The notes below the pieces were generated by a model. The model was not told where the DNA came from. It was given only the letters and a program-made list of their open reading frames with translations, and did not search any database. A stretch of 15,328 bases of DNA, taken from JBAXGE01 sp044344145 (GTDB taxonomy: Bacteria > Planctomycetota > Phycisphaerae > WQYP01). The position numbers and the translations under genes were made by a program. Location: NCBI GenBank assembly GCA_044344145.1, contig JBIJDM010000041.1, positions 1-15,328 of the forward strand, in the 5' to 3' direction. Numbering within the stretch: the stretch's first letter is position 1; every line of letters begins with the position of its first letter. This document shows positions 1 through 7,006 of the stretch, in pieces.

Positions 1-328
1 TCTGGCCGGCAAGTGGACGCTGAATCTGTACAATCTTGGCGGTACTCCGGTGGCGGATCTGGCTACCCGGTACTACATCTTCGATACCACGGGTGCAAGC
101 CTGACAGGTCTGGGTGTGTCGGCTGGTGCCGATGTGCAACTTACCCTACACACGGATTATGAAATCAACTATGGCACCAGCGGATACGGTAACGTGCGGG
201 TATATGCCGATGCCGATGGAATCGGCACCGACGGCATCTACATCGTCCATGTACCCGAACCCACGAGTTTGAGTCTGCTGGGGCTGGGGGCTACGGGTCT
301 GCTCTTGCGCCGGCGGCGCCGGGCCTGA
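1..328 (+). CDS. PEP-CTERM sorting domain protein, 3' end (5' end outside window)
   Basis: The reading frame is open from base 2, so this is the C-terminal 108 residues of a longer protein; a GTG at 50 is probably internal. The last 24 residues form a classic PEP-CTERM signal: PEPTS, a hydrophobic stretch rich in Leu and Gly, then a run of five Arg and a final Ala. In this family the tail is recognised by an exosortase, which removes it during export to the cell surface or matrix. The visible upstream part has alternating polar and hydrophobic residues that suggest a beta-rich extracellular domain, but I do not recognise it. It converges on the amidohydrolase gene with only 5 bases between stop codons. 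PEP-CTERM systems often accompany exopolysaccharide loci, but no exosortase is visible here. Confidence 0.85.
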   Translation, partial: LAGKWTLNLYNLGGTPVADLATRYYIFDTTGASLTGLGVSAGADVQLTLHTDYEINYGTSGYGNVRVYADADGIGTDGIYIVHVPEPTSLSLLGLGATGLLLRRRRRA

Positions 329-333
329 GCGTA

Positions 334-1299
334 TCAGATCGTGATATCCAGCCAGCGTTGGGCATTGGTGCGGTAGATTTTTTCCAGTACCGTGTCGGGT
401 AAGTCCAAGCCCACCAATTGCGGGTCACCATTGCGGGCATCGGGGTCGGCGATGGGGCACGGGCCGCGGTAGGTGGTTTCCCATTGCTGCCAATGGGTCC
501 AGTACCGGCTGGCGTAGTGGTCCCAATCGTAATGATCACCCACCACCAAATCCGAACCAAAGAGTATGCGGTCCTGATAGCGGAGGAAAAATTCGCGTAA
601 CTGGTTGCGTTCGCCCTCGGCAATGGCGCGGATGATCCACTTGGTGGCGGAGGTGTCCACAATATAGTTGGGGTAGCGGTCCAGACGCTGGGCCAGGGTG
701 GGGAGGTCTTCCAGACTGCCGCCCATGTGGGCGCCCATGTGGACGCGATCGGGATACGCGGCCAAGAAGCGGTCGAGGGGGGCGAACTGGTCGGCAAAGC
801 TGCCGTAGGTGCCATCGCCATATTTGCTGGGGTTGGTGAACCAACTCTTGGGGTCGCCGACGTGGGACATAAAGGCATAGCCCAGATCGTAGGCCCGTTG
901 GGCGACTTGGCGGATGGCAGGATCATCCAGACTGACGCCCCAACGCCGGCGGGTGCCGGGGGCCATGTGGAACTTGACCAGTTTGGCGCCATGCTGCCGG
1001 AAGGCGGTGATGCGGTCCATCCACTCCGCGATGGCCGCGGGGGTGTTGGACATGGCTTTCCAGTTGGGGATGGCGATGAACTCGAACAGGCCGGGGAAGG
1101 CGGTCTGTAGGGCGGTGACGTCCTCGAGGGGGGCCATGGTGACGATCTTGCCCACGCCATAGGCGCGGGCAGCATCGACCATGATCTGCGTGAGCGCGAC
1201 ATCATGGGTATGGGTATGGATATCCACGCGGGGGCGGGTGAAACGCCCCGGCGGGGTGGCGTGATAGTCCAATCCAAGACGATTATGGGGCAACGTCAT
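334..1299 (-). CDS. Amidohydrolase family metal-dependent hydrolase (amidohydrolase_2-like TIM barrel)
   Basis: The 321-residue protein is typical in length for the amidohydrolase_2 group, which includes ACMSD-like decarboxylases and lactone hydrolases. Visible metal-site candidates are the HxH pair H28/H30 after strand 1 (VDIHTHTHD), H146 in SHVGDP, H191 in GAHMGG and D250 in FGSDLVVGD. These match the usual order of HxH, His, His and Asp on the barrel strands. It should be cytosolic; no signal peptide is seen. The ATG at 1299 is preceded by AGGA and a purine-rich stretch. It is divergent from the SDR gene, and such pairs often act in breakdown of a sugar- or lactone-type substrate. The substrate cannot be told from sequence. 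Confidence 0.85.
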   Translation of the reverse strand: MTLPHNRLGLDYHATPPGRFTRPRVDIHTHTHDVALTQIMVDAARAYGVGKIVTMAPLEDVTALQTAFPGLFEFIAIPNWKAMSNTPAAIAEWMDRITAFRQHGAKLVKFHMAPGTRRRWGVSLDDPAIRQVAQRAYDLGYAFMSHVGDPKSWFTNPSKYGDGTYGSFADQFAPLDRFLAAYPDRVHMGAHMGGSLEDLPTLAQRLDRYPNYIVDTSATKWIIRAIAEGERNQLREFFLRYQDRILFGSDLVVGDHYDWDHYASRYWTHWQQWETTYRGPCPIADPDARNGDPQLVGLDLPDTVLEKIYRTNAQRWLDITI

Positions 1300-1343
1300 A
1301 AGTTTCTCTTTCCTGATACTCGCCAGACTTTCGGCATGCGTGT

Positions 1344-1371
1344 ATTGTAGAGCACTTAGGGTTGCGGTAAA
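1344..1371 (-). promoter_or_regulatory. Candidate sigma-70 promoter for the amidohydrolase gene
   Basis: Read on the minus strand: TTTACC, a 16-base spacer, then TACAAT, which matches the -10 consensus at five of six positions. Transcription would start near 1337, giving a leader of about 38 bases. It overlaps the candidate promoter of the divergent SDR gene. Prediction from consensus only. Confidence 0.4.
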
Positions 1372-1373
1372 GT
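1345..1373 (+). promoter_or_regulatory. Candidate sigma-70 promoter for the SDR gene
   Basis: TTGTAG at 1345-1350, a 17-base spacer, and TAAAGT at 1368-1373. The match is moderate (three and four of six). The predicted start near 1380 leaves a leader of about 20 bases containing the Shine-Dalgarno AAAGGA at 1385-1390. Its -35 lies on the -10 of the opposite promoter. Confidence 0.25.
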
Positions 1374-1399
1374 TTGTTTTTGCGAAAGGATGTTAACTC

Positions 1400-2176
1400 A
1401 TGAGTAAAGTTGCCATTGTAACGGGTGGTTCGCGGGGGATTGGCCGGGGGATTGCGGAAGCGATTGGCCAGATGAAGTGGAATGTGGTGGTGAATTATGC
1501 GGCTAACGCTGCGGCCGCTCAGGAAGCCGTGACGGCGATTCGCGGTGCCGGGGGCGATGCACTGGCGGTGCAGGCGGATATCAGCGTGGCGGTGGATCGG
1601 GCGAATCTGGTGGCGCAAACGATGCAAAAATATGGTCGGATTGACTTGCTCGTGAATAATGCCGGCGTGGCGCCCAATGTCCGGGCGGATATTCTGGAAG
1701 CGGGCGAGGAATCTTTTGACCGGCTGATTAACATTAATCTGAAGGGGCCGTATTTCCTGACGCAACTGGTGGCCAAGGAAATGGTGACGCTGGCCGGGAA
1801 GCTGACCAAGACGGACTATACCCCCGCGATTGTCACGGTCAGTTCGATTTCGGCGTACACCGCCAGTGTGAACCGGGGCGATTATTGTGTGGCGAAAGCG
1901 GGCTTGGCGATGCTGACCAAGCTGTTTGCAGTGCGGTTGGCCGAGTATGGGATTAATGTGTACGAAATTCGTCCCGGCGTCATCGCCACCGATATGACCG
2001 GCCCGGTGAAAGAAAAGTATGACAAACTGATTGCCGAGGGACTTACCCCCATTACCCGTTGGGGCCAGCCGGGCGATATCGCCAAAGCGGTTACAGCGGT
2101 GGCGCAGAATCTGCTGCCATTCTCGACGGGCGAAGTGATCAACGTGGATGGTGGTTATCACCTGCACTGGCTGTAA
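1400..2176 (+). CDS. SDR family oxidoreductase (annotated often as 3-ketoacyl-ACP reductase)
   Basis: A 258-residue classical short-chain dehydrogenase/reductase. The Rossmann cofactor motif TGGSRGIG is at residues 8-15, NNAG at 86-89, and a structural Asn at 113. The catalytic set is S149, Y162 and K166 (YCVAK), with Ser-Tyr spacing of 13 as in FabG. The C-terminal GEVINVDGGY is typical of the family. It should be a cytosolic NAD(P)H-dependent enzyme that interconverts an alcohol and a ketone. Automatic annotation would call it FabG, but beside an amidohydrolase and away from fatty-acid genes a sugar or polyol dehydrogenase is at least as likely. The ATG follows AAAGGA by 9 bases. The next gene begins 27 bases after its stop on the same strand. 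Confidence 0.9.
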   Translation: MSKVAIVTGGSRGIGRGIAEAIGQMKWNVVVNYAANAAAAQEAVTAIRGAGGDALAVQADISVAVDRANLVAQTMQKYGRIDLLVNNAGVAPNVRADILEAGEESFDRLININLKGPYFLTQLVAKEMVTLAGKLTKTDYTPAIVTVSSISAYTASVNRGDYCVAKAGLAMLTKLFAVRLAEYGINVYEIRPGVIATDMTGPVKEKYDKLIAEGLTPITRWGQPGDIAKAVTAVAQNLLPFSTGEVINVDGGYHLHWL

Positions 2177-2190
2177 GGGTGCAGATTCGG

Positions 2191-2196
2191 GAAGGG
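2191..2196 (+). promoter_or_regulatory. Shine-Dalgarno that favours the ATG at 2204 over 2198
   Basis: GAAGGG sits 7 bases before the ATG at 2204 but only 1 base before the ATG at 2198. The downstream start is therefore favoured. Confidence 0.5.
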
Positions 2197-2203
2197 AATG
2201 ACC

Positions 2204-2944
2204 ATGTCGGATAGCCGTAGTATGACTTCGGATGCCCCGCAGGTGTCGCGTGCTGCAGTGTGGGGAGCGGTATTGAGTTTGATCTCATTGCTGGGGCCTT
2301 GTATTGTGTTGGCGCTGCCGGGCTTGACGCTGGGGCGGATGGCGCGGCAGAAAATTCGGCAGCAACCCGAGCGCTATCGCGGAATGAAATGGGCGAATTG
2401 GGCGGTGGGTTTGGGGATTACCGGTTGCCTGTTGACTGTGCCGATGTGGTGGGCGGTGTATGAACTGGGCGTCCTGCCTTTGCGTTATGTGGAGGCGATG
2501 GCCGCAGATGAAGCCCGCACGGGGCCGCAATTACAACGTGTGGCCCGCGCGTGTGTGGCGTATGCGCAAACGCACGACGGCACGTATCCCGATCATCTGG
2601 GCAGGTTGGTGGCGGGGGGGGCGATTACGTATGCGGATTTGGATACCTTGGTTGGGGCGCGGGTCCCGCCGGCTGTGCCCGTAAATCCCGATGCGCCGGA
2701 TGCTACCGAGCAAGTGGCCGCGCATAGTGATTTCGCCTATTTTGGCGCGGGGCTCAAGGTGCGGGATTTGGCGGATGTGGGTTTGCTGTTGGCGGAGCGT
2801 TATGATCGCAAGAGTGGGCAGCGTTGGGTGGCATATGCCGATGGGCGGGTGGAATTGGTGCGTAGTGGCGAGTGTTTGAAATTGGCCGGGTTAACGGATC
2901 GGATTCGTCAGCAACGCGGGTTGCCCCCACTGGAAATGCCCTAG
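2204..2944 (+). CDS. DUF4190-like membrane protein with pseudopilin-like C-terminal region
   Basis: About 246 residues from the preferred start (248 from the ATG at 2198). An N-terminal region has two hydrophobic segments, approximately residues 16-38 and 64-86, separated by a basic loop (GRMARQKIRQQ, then RGMKWANWAVG). This is the DUF4190 pattern in which a gap between helices carries charged residues. The outer part has features of major-pseudopilin-like domains common in Planctomycetota: an ARACVAYAQTHDGTYPDHL helix (compare the N-terminal helix of type II pseudopilins), then a late DGRVEL strand resembling the H-x9-DG signature. It lacks the prepilin cleavage site, so it is probably a membrane protein that reuses the fold rather than a pilin. 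Function unknown. Its TAG overlaps the stop of the convergent glycosyltransferase. Confidence 0.7.
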   Translation: MSDSRSMTSDAPQVSRAAVWGAVLSLISLLGPCIVLALPGLTLGRMARQKIRQQPERYRGMKWANWAVGLGITGCLLTVPMWWAVYELGVLPLRYVEAMAADEARTGPQLQRVARACVAYAQTHDGTYPDHLGRLVAGGAITYADLDTLVGARVPPAVPVNPDAPDATEQVAAHSDFAYFGAGLKVRDLADVGLLLAERYDRKSGQRWVAYADGRVELVRSGECLKLAGLTDRIRQQRGLPPLEMP

Positions 2945-4131
2945 CCCTTGCCATCCTTCAGGATGTGCTCGAACTCCTGCATATATAATTCGGCGATCCG
3001 GGGGATGGCGAACGTGGCGCGAACGTATGGATGTGCGTAGGCCACCCGTTGTTGCGTGGCTTCCAGCAGCGTGAGGGTTTGGCCAATACCAACAGCGATG
3101 GCGGCGGGGCGGTTGATGTCTACCAGGAGTCCCGCTGCGTCCTGCGCCAGCGTCCACGGGACGGCGCTGCTCTTGCGGCCTGCCACGACTGGTACGCCCA
3201 TATACATCGCCTCAACCAGAGTCATACCCAGTGTTTCACTGCGTGAAGGGTGCACCAACATGCTGGCCTGACCGGCCAGGGTGTGCATTCCCACTTGCCA
3301 GGGTTGGCGCCCGAACCAGTGGACACCTGACTGTAATTGCCGGACCGTGGCCCAGGTCACTACCGGGTCCTGCGGGCCGAATCCGGCCCCATACAGTAAT
3401 AATTGGGCATCGGGAAATTGCGCCCGTACCAGCGGCCAGGCGCGTATGAGAGTGCGGACGTTTTTCAGGCTGTTATCGCCATTATTCAGGGAAATCACCA
3501 CGGGTGGGCGATGGCTGAATCGTTGTGCGGTCGTTAATTGGGGTTGGATCTGATCCAGTTGTGTGGTCAGGCAATTGGGAATGACGCTGATCCGATTCCG
3601 CCAACCGTGCCAGCGGCGAAAGTATGCGCTGAGATAGGGCGAGACCACACTCAAGTGTCGGCACCGATTGAGCACATGTCGTCCTAACCGTGCCCGACGG
3701 AACCAAAATTTTAACGGGCGGTAGTGGTATGCGATCACCCACGGGGCATCATGGGCCGAGACCAGCGTGGGGATCAGACTGTCCAACGCCGCGAGGGCAT
3801 ATTCATAATTCCAGTGTGCATTAATAAGGTCGCAACCGCTGTTCGCCATCAGCCCGCGCAGATGGGCTCGTTCTGTGGCGAACCAGTCCTTATCGAAACT
3901 GCCGGGACGTTGCGGCGCCACATGGATATGCATACGCGGACCGTGGGAGCTTTGGACTTGGCTGACCGCTTGGCTTAAGGTGAAGATCGTGACTTCGTGG
4001 CCTTGCGCATGCCAATGCCGTGCTAGCCCCGCCAGCATCATATAGGGTAACCCTTCGGCGGGGGGCACGACGGGCACCAGCAGGTCGGTCAGTGCGGTGG
4101 TGGAACAAGGGCCGGCAATACCGATATGCAT
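2941..4131 (-). CDS. Glycosyltransferase family 4 (GT-B fold)
   Basis: About 396 residues from the ATG at 4131. A TTG at 4155 would add 8 residues but lies on the T-tract of the HU terminator, and the N-terminus MHIGIAGP is the typical first strand of these enzymes, so 4131 is preferred. The N-domain holds an acceptor-side loop with PPAEGLPYMMLAGLARHW and a GHEVTIFTL strand. The C-domain has VISLNNGDNSLKN (usual place of the donor-binding Lys/Arg), LLLYGAG, and an EX7E motif (E299 to E307, in SRSETLGMTLVEAMYMGVPVV). It probably transfers a sugar from a nucleotide donor during glycan synthesis at the inner membrane; donor and acceptor are unknown. No good Shine-Dalgarno is seen. It may be read by leakage through the HU terminator or from an unseen promoter. 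Confidence 0.85.
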   Translation of the reverse strand: MHIGIAGPCSTTALTDLLVPVVPPAEGLPYMMLAGLARHWHAQGHEVTIFTLSQAVSQVQSSHGPRMHIHVAPQRPGSFDKDWFATERAHLRGLMANSGCDLINAHWNYEYALAALDSLIPTLVSAHDAPWVIAYHYRPLKFWFRRARLGRHVLNRCRHLSVVSPYLSAYFRRWHGWRNRISVIPNCLTTQLDQIQPQLTTAQRFSHRPPVVISLNNGDNSLKNVRTLIRAWPLVRAQFPDAQLLLYGAGFGPQDPVVTWATVRQLQSGVHWFGRQPWQVGMHTLAGQASMLVHPSRSETLGMTLVEAMYMGVPVVAGRKSSAVPWTLAQDAAGLLVDINRPAAIAVGIGQTLTLLEATQQRVAYAHPYVRATFAIPRIAELYMQEFEHILKDGKG

Positions 4132-4151
4132 TATGTGCTTCGCACTTCTGG

Positions 4152-4194
4152 GCAAAAAAGAATAAGGGCTCCCCAGGACAGTGGGGAGCCCTTA
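4152..4194 (-). terminator. Rho-independent terminator of the HU gene
   Basis: A perfect 12-base-pair stem (4163-4174 with 4183-4194, TAAGGGCTCCCC) with an 8-base loop. On the minus strand it is followed by TTCTTTTTTGCC. It lies 28 bases after the HU stop and just before the glycosyltransferase start. The T-tract is only on the minus-strand exit side, so it acts on HU transcripts. Confidence 0.85.
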
Positions 4195-4221
4195 ATACTA
4201 GGCTCGGTTCGCACCGATCGC

Positions 4222-4521
4222 TTAGCCGAGGATCGAATCCTTGGCGGCTTTGGCGACGCGGAACTTCACAACCTTCTTGGCCGGGATCTTGATCGCTTCG
4301 CCCGTGGCGGGGTTGCGACCCATGCGGGCCTTGCGGTTGACCAACACAAGCTTGCCCAGACCGGGGAGCGTGAATTTGTTCTTCGCTTCCTTGTAGGCAA
4401 TCTTGGTCAGTTCATCCAAGAACGCAATCGCTTGCTTCTTGGTGACTTCGCTGCCGGTAGCCTTACCGACTGCTTCGACCAACTTCGCTGCCAGTGCCGA
4501 CTTCGTGAGACTCTTGGCCAT
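4222..4521 (-). CDS. HU family DNA-binding protein
   Basis: A 99-residue nucleoid protein of the HU/IHF fold, slightly longer than the usual 90. The N-terminal helices (LTKSALAAKLVEAVG, then KKQAIAFLDELTKIAYKEA) form the dimer core. LPGLGKLVLVNRKAR leads into the DNA-wrapping arm with the hallmark GRNPATGE at 68-75; P71 is the residue that intercalates into the minor groove in HU and IHF. The C-terminus KAAKDSILG replaces the common GKxLKDAVN. A strong GGAGG is 7 bases before the ATG, as expected of a highly expressed gene. It is monocistronic by terminator position. HU versus IHF subunit cannot be decided. Confidence 0.95.
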   Translation of the reverse strand: MAKSLTKSALAAKLVEAVGKATGSEVTKKQAIAFLDELTKIAYKEAKNKFTLPGLGKLVLVNRKARMGRNPATGEAIKIPAKKVVKFRVAKAAKDSILG

Positions 4522-4528
4522 GAAAGTT

Positions 4529-4533
4529 CCTCC
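4529..4533 (-). promoter_or_regulatory. Strong Shine-Dalgarno of HU
   Basis: AAGGAGGAA on the minus strand, with the GGAGG core 7 bases before the ATG at 4521. The best ribosome-binding site in the window. Confidence 0.8.
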
Positions 4534-4620
4534 TTATACATGGCGTTTCGAAATGCAGGCTGCCTCATGTGAGGGCCATCCTTAGCCCCGCAAAGACATA
4601 AAAACAGTCTGATAAGCAAT

Positions 4621-4648
4621 AAAATAGCCTGTTTTCGCCGTATGGCAA
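4621..4648 (-). promoter_or_regulatory. Candidate sigma-70 promoter for HU
   Basis: Read on the minus strand: TTGCCA, 16 bases, TATTTT, in an AT-rich stretch. The implied leader is about 93 bases. AT-rich DNA gives other possibilities nearby, so the exact site is uncertain. Confidence 0.35.
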
Positions 4649-4796
4649 GTAAAAAATCATAATTTTTCTAAGCTTTGTACTATTTTCTTGGTCCGTGGGG
4701 AGCCGTGTGGCGCTCTGCATTCCGGATTTTGTCACCCCTTGGTGCGGTGTAGCCGGGGGTAATTCCCACCACTTGAATAAAACCTTCCCACGACAG

Positions 4797-4825
4797 TTGA
4801 CTGACACGCGATGATAAAGCATGAT
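4797..4825 (+). promoter_or_regulatory. Candidate sigma-70 promoter for the pseudoprotease-TPR gene
   Basis: TTGACT at 4797-4802, a 17-base spacer, then CATGAT at 4820-4825. Good -35, moderate -10. The implied leader is about 130 bases. Confidence 0.35.
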
Positions 4826-4964
4826 ACCCAATAGTCGCAGTCGGCCCGGTCCCGAACTGGCGGTGACTGCTGACGTAGTGTATCTCTAGTGGCATGAGTC
4901 ACGGTGACCATAATCCGTCGCTTCGTGAGAAAAAGTGCTTGTTCGTTTAGGTTGGAACTTAAAA

Positions 4965-6629
4965 ATGGCCGATGCAACCGCACCTCAAGACCCAGAAAGC
5001 AAAAACCTCCCCACTGACGCATCGGCCGATACCGCCGGTGCGACTGAGGGGAAGTTGCAACCCAAAGTCGCCGTTGATTTTGTTCAGGAAACAGATGGTC
5101 GTTTCCCCACCCGCGTGACCTTCCTACAGAAGCTCGGGCCGTGGGAATACGAACGCTATGCGGATGGAACCTTCTATCGGACCCAGCGGATCAAGGCTCT
5201 TTGGTTGGTTATCCCCAGCGTATTGGCGGTTTTAGTCGTATTTATCGGGGTATGGCGGTATAACGGCGGCAAGTCCGGGGCGCAGCAGGGACGGAATATC
5301 AAGTTTGCCAATGAAGCAGAACTGCAAACGGCCATGAATGGCGCCGTGGGCACGGTGGAAGTACGCAATGCCAAGTTCGAAGAAACCGGCCGAGGATTGG
5401 GGGTTTTCATTTTCCAACGGGGAACTTTTGTCACCGCTTTGGATTTGGTCCAGAACGCGTATCTGGTCACCATTAAAACTGGCGATGGCGTGATCTATAT
5501 GGCGGATGGTATTGATGGCTTGAATGTCCCGGCTAATTTGGCGGTATTGCGGGTTCGCGAATCTTTAACCCAGCCCTTGGATGTCAATATTGTGACCAAG
5601 TTTGTCGAAAACACGGAAGTGTTCGCAATCAATTCTCCGGTAGGAGCGAGTGGGCGGTTTATGCTGAAGGGGGTTATTCAAAGCACGCGGCGCGATACCA
5701 ATCCCATGATCGAGGCCAGCGATGACTTGTCCCCCACGTTTGTCCGCACCAATCTGAATCTGGCTCCCGCCTCGTTGGGTGGGCCGGTTTTTGATATTAG
5801 CGGACAATTGCATGGCTTTATGACGGTTACGCCCAAAAAGGCTAACGAGCAATTGAACGAGTATGTCACTGGCGATGCCCTGATCCGTAGTCTGGTCCGG
5901 CGCGATCTGGTGCGGCGTTTTGCAGGATATGGCTCGCGACCCATCCCAGCCAGCCAGGCCGCAGCCCTAGATACGATTTGGACGGCCATGCAGGCCAAGG
6001 AATATGGCACGGCTTTGAAGGGGCTGAAAGATTTGGGCGATGCCCCCAAGAATTCCTTTTTCTATTGGTCAATTTTGGCTTGGATACATCGTGAGATGGG
6101 CTCATTCCAGTTGTCCCTGATGGCCTACAGTAAGGCATTGGTGCTGGATCCGGAAGATGCCCAAACCCACTACGAGATGGGACGTACCTACCAATTGCTG
6201 GGGCAAACCACACAGGCTTTACGCAAATACGATGATGCGTTGCTGAAAAATTCCAGCCTACCCAATGCCCACCGGCAAAAAGGACTCTGCTTCCTCAAAG
6301 AGGGAAATTTCCAGCGCGCTATGGAAACTTTCCAAAATGCAATTCAGATGGATGCAAATGATGCTGAATCCTATCGCTATCTGGGACAATGCTTGGCCCA
6401 CTTTGGCCGCCACCAAGAGGCCGTGGGCACCTTCAATACGGCCATTCAGCTCAACCCCAAGGATGCTATTGCGTTGTACATGTTGGGCTTGAGCACGATG
6501 CGTTTGGGGCAGTTCGATCAGGCGGAGGAAGCCTTCCGGCGTTGTATTGACTTGGATTCTGAGAGTGAAGTGGCCAAAGATGCCAGGGCGCAACGCGATT
6601 TGATCAAAAGGCGGCGTACCGAGCGATAA
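4965..6629 (+). CDS. Membrane-anchored trypsin-like pseudoprotease with C-terminal TPR repeats
   Basis: 554 residues from the ATG at 4965; a GTG at 4935 would add 10 residues without better support. Residues 1-76 look cytosolic and partly disordered. A single membrane helix is at about 78-98. Residues 115-315 follow the order of a trypsin/HtrA fold: GRGLGVFIF, FVTALDLV, NLAVLRV, and ASLGGPVFDISGQLHGF. At the three catalytic positions His is D160, Asp is N191 and Ser is L271, so proteolysis is not expected. Residues 365-535 form about five TPRs, for example AQTHYEMGRTYQLLGQTTQALRKY truncated here to its helix pattern, ending in a basic tail RRRTER. It probably acts as a binding scaffold across the envelope. 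It precedes the small secreted protein and exopolysaccharide locus on the same strand, but shared function is inference. Confidence 0.8.
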   Translation: MADATAPQDPESKNLPTDASADTAGATEGKLQPKVAVDFVQETDGRFPTRVTFLQKLGPWEYERYADGTFYRTQRIKALWLVIPSVLAVLVVFIGVWRYNGGKSGAQQGRNIKFANEAELQTAMNGAVGTVEVRNAKFEETGRGLGVFIFQRGTFVTALDLVQNAYLVTIKTGDGVIYMADGIDGLNVPANLAVLRVRESLTQPLDVNIVTKFVENTEVFAINSPVGASGRFMLKGVIQSTRRDTNPMIEASDDLSPTFVRTNLNLAPASLGGPVFDISGQLHGFMTVTPKKANEQLNEYVTGDALIRSLVRRDLVRRFAGYGSRPIPASQAAALDTIWTAMQAKEYGTALKGLKDLGDAPKNSFFYWSILAWIHREMGSFQLSLMAYSKALVLDPEDAQTHYEMGRTYQLLGQTTQALRKYDDALLKNSSLPNAHRQKGLCFLKEGNFQRAMETFQNAIQMDANDAESYRYLGQCLAHFGRHQEAVGTFNTAIQLNPKDAIALYMLGLSTMRLGQFDQAEEAFRRCIDLDSESEVAKDARAQRDLIKRRRTER

Positions 6630-6662
6630 TTTTGGATTTCGCGAAATTTTGTGTGGTTGTTC

Positions 6663-6690
6663 TTGATTTTGACCGTGGTTGGGTTACTAT
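6663..6690 (+). promoter_or_regulatory. Candidate sigma-70 promoter for the 68-residue small protein
   Basis: TTGATT at 6663-6668, a 16-base spacer, then TACTAT at 6685-6690. The implied start near 6697 gives a leader of about 22 bases with GGAG at 6708-6711. Confidence 0.45.
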
Positions 6691-6718
6691 TAGAAGTACC
6701 TTTTAATGGAGATTGAAA

Positions 6719-6925
6719 ATGAAGTCTGTAAGCTTTGCTATGCTTGGATTGGTCCTGTTGGGGTTGGCGGGTTACGTTGCTTCGATGTCGAGCGTCCCCC
6801 AAACTTCAATTGGAACGCCCACTTCGGTTGGCAGTGATTTTGAGCAGGCTGGCGTCAGGTTGGTGCGCCCGCCCGCACCGCAGCCTGTGTTGTCTGGTTT
6901 CACCCCCTTGCCTCCCCCCGCCTGA
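6719..6925 (+). CDS. Small exported or membrane-anchored Pro-rich protein
   Basis: A 68-residue protein not recognised as a known family. The ATG at 6719 is chosen because GGAG lies 7 bases upstream; a TTG at 6713 is less likely. Residues 1-3 (MKS) precede a hydrophobic segment of about 18 residues (VSFAMLGLVLLGLAGYVA), so it is a signal peptide or single anchor. The rest is Ser/Thr-rich then Pro-rich, with RPPAPQP and a final PLPPPA. A candidate promoter, Shine-Dalgarno and intrinsic terminator all fit a real single-gene transcript. The stop follows a run of six C; in the +1 frame the message stays open to 6986 (ENNLGWQSLPDLGNWF and so on), so a true end in that frame is possible. Confidence 0.55.
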   Translation: MKSVSFAMLGLVLLGLAGYVASMSSVPQTSIGTPTSVGSDFEQAGVRLVRPPAPQPVLSGFTPLPPPA

Positions 6926-7006
6926 AAATAATTTGGGTTGGCAGTCGTTGCCAGACCTTGGCAATTGGTTTGTTTCGTTGATGTGACTTATCATTGTTTT
7001 CCTGTG

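Larger units (their letters stand above)
4541..4964. other. Divergent intergenic region between HU and the pseudoprotease gene
   Basis: About 420 bases without a supported gene. The left third is AT-rich and carries the HU leader and promoter candidate. The right part carries a candidate promoter for the plus-strand gene and small inverted repeats, such as GTCACGGTGAC near 4898-4908, that could be an operator. Short ORFs here on either strand have no Shine-Dalgarno or protein-like composition. No RNA gene recognised. Confidence 0.5.

Noticed and set aside
291..1277. Long minus-strand ORF of 328 codons overlapping the amidohydrolase
   Set aside because: Same strand, different frame; composition is dominated by Pro, Ser and Trp with no motifs, while the alternative frame has complete amidohydrolase metal ligands.
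1283..2167. Minus-strand ORF of 294 codons opposite the SDR gene
   Set aside because: His- and Arg-rich shadow of a clear SDR with a full catalytic set on the plus strand.
3717..3728. GGCGGTAGTGGT, similar to the ops element used by RfaH
   Set aside because: It lies inside and antisense to the minus-strand glycosyltransferase, away from the NusG-like gene and its operon; the match is partial and expected by chance.
4126..4572. Plus-strand ORF of 148 codons across the HU gene
   Set aside because: Runs through the HU terminator, coding region and Shine-Dalgarno on the opposite strand; no family features.
6636..6647. Palindrome ATTTCGCGAAAT after the pseudoprotease gene as a terminator
   Set aside because: AT-rich with no proper loop and only a short T-run; not enough to call a terminator.
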